A stretch of DNA of 64,000 bases from Burkholderia stagnalis (GTDB lineage Bacteria > Pseudomonadota > Gammaproteobacteria > Burkholderiales > Burkholderiaceae): positions 248,001 through 312,000 of the forward strand of contig NZ_CADESW010000001.1 in the NCBI RefSeq assembly GCF_902830275.1. Direction: 5' to 3'. Shown here one piece after another: positions 59,908 to 64,000 of this stretch. The first letter of the stretch is position 1, and every line of letters starts with the position of its first letter. The position numbers and the translations under genes were made by a program. The notes under the pieces were generated by a model that did no database searches, was not told the origin of the DNA, and worked only from the letters and a program-made list of their open reading frames with translations.

Positions 59908-59925
59908 TAGACGACTGGTCTACTT
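59908..59925. promoter_or_regulatory. TetR-like operator, copy 2
   Basis: The same TAGAC-GACTG-GTCTA palindrome plus CTT, 81-98 nt before the CurA-like gene start. Position and symmetry suggest a repressor site controlling that gene and the DJ-1 gene after it. Confidence 0.65.
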
Positions 59926-60005
59926 TTACGCGCAACCGAACCCGCGCGTCGCACCGGCCGGCGCGCCCTAACCGCCCGGCGAACACCGCAATCCCGAGGT
60001 CACCC

Positions 60006-61046
60006 ATGTCACACCCCGAAACAGTCAATCGCCGGCTCGTGCTGGCCAGCCGCCCGGCCGGCGCGCCGGTCGCGCAGAACTTCCGCCTGGAGACCGCCGC
60101 GGTTCCCGCGCCGTCCAGCGGCGAAGTCCTGCTGCAGACGCTCTACCTGTCGCTCGACCCCTACATGCGCTGGCGCATGAGCGACGCGCCGTCCTATGCG
60201 CCGCCGGTCGCGCTCGGCGACGTGATGGTCGGCGGCACGGTCAGCCGTGTGGTCGCGTCGAAGCACCCGGCGTTCGCCGTCGGCGACCTCGTGCTCGCCG
60301 ATAGCGGCTGGCAGGACTATGCGCTGTCGGACGGCACCGACCTGATGCCGCTCGGCACGGCGCTCGAGCATCCGTCGCATGCGCTGGGCATCCTCGGGAT
60401 GCCGGGCTTCACCGCCTATACGGGCCTCCTGAAGATCGGCCAGCCGCAGCCCGGCGAAACGGTCGTGGTGGCCGCCGCGAGCGGCGCGGTGGGCGCCGCC
60501 GTCGGCCAGATCGCGAAGCTGAAAGGCTGCCGCGTGGTCGGCATCGCGGGCGACGCCGAAAAATGCCGCTACGTCACCGGCACGCTCGGCTTCGACGTGT
60601 GCCTCGACCGGCGCGCGCCGGACCTCGCACGGCAACTGGCCGACGCCTGCCTGAACGGCATCGACGTCTATTTCGAGAACGTCGGCGGCCCGATCTTCGA
60701 CGCCGTGCTGCCGTTGCTCAACGTCGGCGCGCGCGTACCGGTGTGCGGCCTGATTTCGCAATACAACGACAGCGAATTGCCGCCGGGCCCCGATCGCCTG
60801 CCACGCCTCACCGACACGCTGCTGAAGAAGCGCATCCGCATGGAGGGCTTCATCATCCTCGACCACTACGCGAGCGGCTATCAGCCGTTCCTGCACGACA
60901 TGCGCGAATGGCTGAAGGCCGGCCACGTGACGCCGCTCGAGGACGTCGTCGACGGCCTCGAACGCGCGCCGGACGCACTGATCGGGCTGCTCGCGGGCAA
61001 GAATTTCGGCAAGGTCGTCGTGCGTATCGCGCAGGCTGGTGCCTGA
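60006..61046 (+). CDS. NADP-dependent medium-chain reductase (CurA-like), second copy
   Basis: A 346-residue MDR-superfamily enzyme with YLSLDPYMRWRMSDAPSY near residues 50-67, VVAAASGAVGAAVGQIAKLKG near 157-177 and VYFENVGGPIFDAVL. It is a paralogue of the 56317-57333 enzyme. The ATG at 60006 has GAGG 7 nt upstream. The preceding twin operators and the following DJ-1-type gene (51 nt gap) suggest an electrophile- or quinone-response unit; that function is inferred. Confidence 0.9.
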   Translation: MSHPETVNRRLVLASRPAGAPVAQNFRLETAAVPAPSSGEVLLQTLYLSLDPYMRWRMSDAPSYAPPVALGDVMVGGTVSRVVASKHPAFAVGDLVLADSGWQDYALSDGTDLMPLGTALEHPSHALGILGMPGFTAYTGLLKIGQPQPGETVVVAAASGAVGAAVGQIAKLKGCRVVGIAGDAEKCRYVTGTLGFDVCLDRRAPDLARQLADACLNGIDVYFENVGGPIFDAVLPLLNVGARVPVCGLISQYNDSELPPGPDRLPRLTDTLLKKRIRMEGFIILDHYASGYQPFLHDMREWLKAGHVTPLEDVVDGLERAPDALIGLLAGKNFGKVVVRIAQAGA

Positions 61047-61097
61047 CGCAATGCCGCACGACGTTTTTTCATTCCCCTCCTCTCATCGACACACACC

Positions 61098-61781
61098 ATG
61101 AAACTGCTTTTCGTCCTGACCTCCCACGACACCCTCGGCTCGACCGGCGAGAAAACCGGCTTCTGGCTCGAAGAATTCGCCGCGCCGTACTACGTGCTGA
61201 AGGATGCCGGCGCGGACATCACGCTGGCCTCCATCGCCGGCGGCCAGCCGCCGCTCGACCCGAAGAGCGCGGACGCCGCATTCCAGACCGATGCCACCCG
61301 CCGCTTCGACGCGGACGCCGCCGCACGCGCGGCGCTCGCGGCCACGCACAAGCTGTCCGACGTATCGATCGACGATTTCGACGCGGTGTTCTATCCGGGC
61401 GGACACGGGCCGCTGTGGGATCTCGCCGAGGATGCCGATTCGATCGCGCTGATCGAGCGGGCCGTCGCGACGGCCAAGCCGGTCGCGGCCGTGTGTCACG
61501 CGCCGGGCGTGCTGCGCCATGTGAAGGCGCCGGACGGCAAGCCGCTCGTCGCCGGCAAGTCCGTCACCGGCTTCTCGAATTCGGAAGAAGAACTCGTCGG
61601 CCTGACCAACGTCGTGCCGTTCCTCGTCGAGGACGAACTGAAGGCGAACGGCGGCCGCTATTCGAAAACCAACGACTGGGAGCCGTACGTCGCGATCGAC
61701 GGGCTGCTGATCACCGGCCAGAACCCCGCGTCGTCCGAGCTGGCGGCCAAGGCGCTGCTCGACGTGCTGAAGCAGGGCTGA
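61098..61781 (+). CDS. DJ-1/PfpI-superfamily (class I glutamine amidotransferase-like) protein
   Basis: A 227-residue protein with the nucleophile elbow C133-H134 in AAVCHAPGVL, and DAVFYPGGHGPLWDL near residues 95-109. The Hsp31-like glyoxalase III/chaperone branch (GEKTGFWLEEF near 17-27) fits best. It probably deals with methylglyoxal or damaged protein. It is co-oriented with, and 51 nt after, the CurA-like gene. A hairpin follows at 61802. Confidence 0.87.
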   Translation: MKLLFVLTSHDTLGSTGEKTGFWLEEFAAPYYVLKDAGADITLASIAGGQPPLDPKSADAAFQTDATRRFDADAAARAALAATHKLSDVSIDDFDAVFYPGGHGPLWDLAEDADSIALIERAVATAKPVAAVCHAPGVLRHVKAPDGKPLVAGKSVTGFSNSEEELVGLTNVVPFLVEDELKANGGRYSKTNDWEPYVAIDGLLITGQNPASSELAAKALLDVLKQG

Positions 61782-61801
61782 CGGCCCGGCACCGCATCGC
61801 C

Positions 61802-61839
61802 CGCGAAAACCGGATCGGCGTGGTCGCCGGTTTTCCGCG
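61802..61839 (+). terminator. Probable terminator after the DJ-1 gene
   Basis: CGCGAAAACCGG (61802-61813) pairs with CCGGTTTTCCGCG (61827-61839, one bulged base). Only a GC-rich tail follows, so it is a hairpin rather than a classical U-run terminator. Confidence 0.45.
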
Positions 61840-62010
61840 GAGCGGGCGGCGCCGCTCGCGGCAAGTGCGCGCCGCGTCGATCCCGATTCGGGAAAAGCGT
61901 TTAACGTCACGCGCAACACTCGAACGCCTGCCGCGCCCCTACAATCCCCCCGTCAATTCGCCCACCGGCATCCGCGCAGCATCATGCATGCAGGATGCAC
62001 CCAGCCCCTC

Positions 62011-64000
62011 ATGCGCGCCTCGCCTCCAGAATCACCCTCACACATTTCGGATAACCAAACGCTTTCGGCTCTCGCCGATACCGCCCGCGACTGGGCACGC
62101 ACGAGCGGCGTCACGTGGCTCTACGTGTTCAAGACGCTGCTCGCCGCACTGCTGGCGCTCGGCGTCGCGATGAAGCTCGAGCTGCCGATGCCGCGCACGG
62201 CGATGACGACCGTGTTCGTGCTCATGCAGCCGCAGAGCGGGATGGTGCTCGCGAAGAGCCTGTACCGGATCTGCGGCACCGTGGTCGGCTTGCTGGCGAT
62301 GCTGGTGCTGATCGGCCTGTTCGGCCAGACGCCCGAACTCTTCCTCGGCGCGACGGCGCTGTGGATCGGCGTATGCACGGCCGGCGCCGCGCGCAACCGC
62401 AACTTCCGCACCTACGGGTTCGTGCTCGCCGGCTACACAGCCGCGCTGATCGGCATTCCGTCGTGGCAGCACCCGGACGCCGCGTTCCTGTCGGCCATGA
62501 CGCGCGTGACCGAGGTCACGATCGGCATCCTGTGCTCGGGCGCCGTCAGCGCGCTGGTCTTCCCGCAGCACCTGAGCACGCAGCTCCATCGCGCGAACCG
62601 GCGCGGCTTCATGCAGTTCGCCGACGACGTGCGCACGGTGCTCGGCGGGCGCACCGAGCGGGCCTTTCTCGAAGCGCTGAACCTGCGTGTGGTCGACGAA
62701 ACCGTTCATTCGGAGGCGGCCCGCAGCGCCGCCGTGTTCGAAACGCCGGACACCCGCCTGAGCAACGGCCGCCTGACCCGGCTCAATGCGGAATGGATGG
62801 CGGCGTCGACGCGCCTGCACGCATTGAGCCAGCGGGTCGCGCGGCTGCACGCCGGACAACCCGGCCCGGCCGCGGCGGCCATCGACGGCTGCCTGTCGGA
62901 ACTGGCCGCGCGAATCGATGCGGCACGCCAGCGCGCGCCGGACGACGCGCACGTGTTCGCCGAAGCGCTCGTCGCATCGCTCGAAGCCTTCCGGGCGGCG
63001 CTGCCCGGCCGCGCGGACGCAGTGCGAACGCGCGTCGATGCGGCCCGCGCCCCGGCGCTGCAGGAATTCGACACGGCGATCGAACTGCTCGACCGGTTCG
63101 TCGACAGCTACGTCGCGTACGCGCGCACCTGCGTGTCGCTCGCGTCGGCCGCGCACGCGCGCGAACAGTGGCCGGCCCGCTTCGAACCGCGCACCAATCC
63201 GCTCGTCGCGGCCGTCGCGGGCACGCGCGCGATGCTGCTGACGCTCGTGCTCAGCCTGTTCTGGATCGCGACCGCGTGGCCGTCCGGCGCGCTGCTCGTG
63301 CTGAATGGCGGCGCCATCTGCGCGCTCGTCGCATCGTCCGCGCGGCCGTCCCGGACGGCGTTCCAGATGGCGATCGGCACGGCCTGCGCGTCCGCGATCG
63401 GGCTCGTCGTAATGTTCTTCGTGTATCCGGCGATCGACGGCTTCCCGCTGCTCTGCGTCGTGCTCGCGCCGCCGCTCGCGCTCGGCTGCTGGCTGACGAC
63501 GCGCCCGTCGCTGGCCGGCTACGGCGTCGGCTACTGCATCTACTTCTGCTTCCTGACCGGCCCCGACAACGTCGTCGCATACGACCCGACCTCGTTCATC
63601 AACGACGCGATCGCGCTGGTGCTGTCGATGCTGATGGCGGCGCTCGCGTTCGAACTGTTCCTGCCGCCGACGATGCGCGCGCTGCGCCGGCATCTGGTCG
63701 CGGACCTGCGCGAGCAGGTCGCGTTCGCCTGTACCGGCGCGCTTGCGACGCTGCGCGCGCGCTTCGAGAGCCGCACCCGCGATCTCATGTATCAACTGCG
63801 GACGATTTCGCAGGACGATCGCGCGGCGATCGGCGAATCGCTCGAATGGTTTCTCGCGGTGCTCGAAACCGGCTCCGCGGTGATCGACCTGCGCGATGCG
63901 ATGGCACAGGCCGCATCGCAGGCCGGATCGGATATCGCGCCCGTGTGGCTGGCATCCGCCGATCAGGCATGCCGCGCGATCCGGGCGCTGTTCCAGGCGC
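62011..64000 (+). CDS. FUSC-family (fusaric acid resistance/AaeB-like) transporter, truncated by the window
   Basis: At least 663 residues, the C-terminus being beyond the window edge. A first hydrophobic block of about six helices (TWLYVFKTLLAALLALGVAMKL onward, residues 35-195) is followed by a long helical cytoplasmic region. A second hydrophobic block begins RAMLLTLVLSLFWIAT near residue 408 and runs to about residue 550. This is the FUSC/aromatic acid exporter layout. The start may be the ATG at 61984 or 62011; neither has a strong ribosome binding site. It is an inner membrane efflux component. No partner membrane-fusion gene is inside the window. Confidence 0.85.
   Translation, partial: MRASPPESPSHISDNQTLSALADTARDWARTSGVTWLYVFKTLLAALLALGVAMKLELPMPRTAMTTVFVLMQPQSGMVLAKSLYRICGTVVGLLAMLVLIGLFGQTPELFLGATALWIGVCTAGAARNRNFRTYGFVLAGYTAALIGIPSWQHPDAAFLSAMTRVTEVTIGILCSGAVSALVFPQHLSTQLHRANRRGFMQFADDVRTVLGGRTERAFLEALNLRVVDETVHSEAARSAAVFETPDTRLSNGRLTRLNAEWMAASTRLHALSQRVARLHAGQPGPAAAAIDGCLSELAARIDAARQRAPDDAHVFAEALVASLEAFRAALPGRADAVRTRVDAARAPALQEFDTAIELLDRFVDSYVAYARTCVSLASAAHAREQWPARFEPRTNPLVAAVAGTRAMLLTLVLSLFWIATAWPSGALLVLNGGAICALVASSARPSRTAFQMAIGTACASAIGLVVMFFVYPAIDGFPLLCVVLAPPLALGCWLTTRPSLAGYGVGYCIYFCFLTGPDNVVAYDPTSFINDAIALVLSMLMAALAFELFLPPTMRALRRHLVADLREQVAFACTGALATLRARFESRTRDLMYQLRTISQDDRAAIGESLEWFLAVLETGSAVIDLRDAMAQAASQAGSDIAPVWLASADQACRAIRALFQA

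Larger units (their letters stand above)
59637..60005 (+). other. Regulatory intergenic region with twin operators
   Basis: About 370 nt without a supported gene. Two identical 18-nt palindromic sites, 192 nt apart, are the main feature (separate entries). The start of the next gene has GAGG 7 nt upstream. Confidence 0.6.

Overview
The window is GC-rich Gram-negative DNA and reads as chromosome 2 of a Burkholderia, most likely a member of the Burkholderia cepacia complex. Three things support this: a complete block matching the cepacian exopolysaccharide bce-II cluster (bceM to bceU), an OpcP-type porin, and the conserved leu–asd–fimV–truA–trp–accD–folC–purF–metZ block that Burkholderia carries on the second replicon. 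The species cannot be fixed from the sequence alone.

Layout. (1) 1–8892, minus strand: a selenocysteine-dependent respiratory formate dehydrogenase operon (fdnG, fdxH, fdnI, then fdhE, selA, selB). fdnG is interrupted by an in-frame UGA with a visible bSECIS hairpin, and selA and selB encode the machinery that decodes it. (2) 8996–12825: a BrkB-type membrane protein, a porin and an HU-like protein with a Lys/Ala-rich tail. (3) 13083–27144: cepacian bce-II genes in alternating orientation. They comprise three acyltransferases, a UDP-glucose pyrophosphorylase, a tandem-domain glycosyltransferase, a flippase, an exported propeller-like protein and the two GDP-rhamnose enzymes. A 47-residue membrane protein sits between bceT and bceS. 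(4) 27186–47559, almost all minus strand: housekeeping genes for methionine (metZ, behind a SAM-II-like riboswitch and a terminator), purine, folate, fatty acid, tryptophan, leucine and aspartate-family synthesis. Interspersed are truA, fimV, an orphan DNA methyltransferase inside the trp genes, an isolated flgE and an entericidin-like lipoprotein between leuC and leuD.

(5) 48290–55239, plus strand: seven genes joined by 1–23 nt overlaps. They encode a ketoacyl synthase III, an OleD-like reductase, a metallo-beta-lactamase-fold hydrolase, a PaaK-like adenylate-forming enzyme, a PAP2 phosphatase, an alkylglycerol-monooxygenase-like hydroxylase and a fatty acid desaturase. I recognise the families but not the pathway. 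This is the best candidate for an undescribed system: an unusual, probably oxidised and desaturated, fatty-acid-derived lipid. A TetR gene follows. (6) 56317–64000: a catabolic or stress group with two CurA-like reductases, an ABM monooxygenase, an acetoacetate decarboxylase, an AEC transporter, a DJ-1/PfpI protein and a truncated FUSC exporter. Two identical palindromic operators lie in front of the second CurA-like gene.

No tRNA, rRNA, insertion sequence, CRISPR array or prophage was seen. Functional names rest on motif recognition only; no database search was run.
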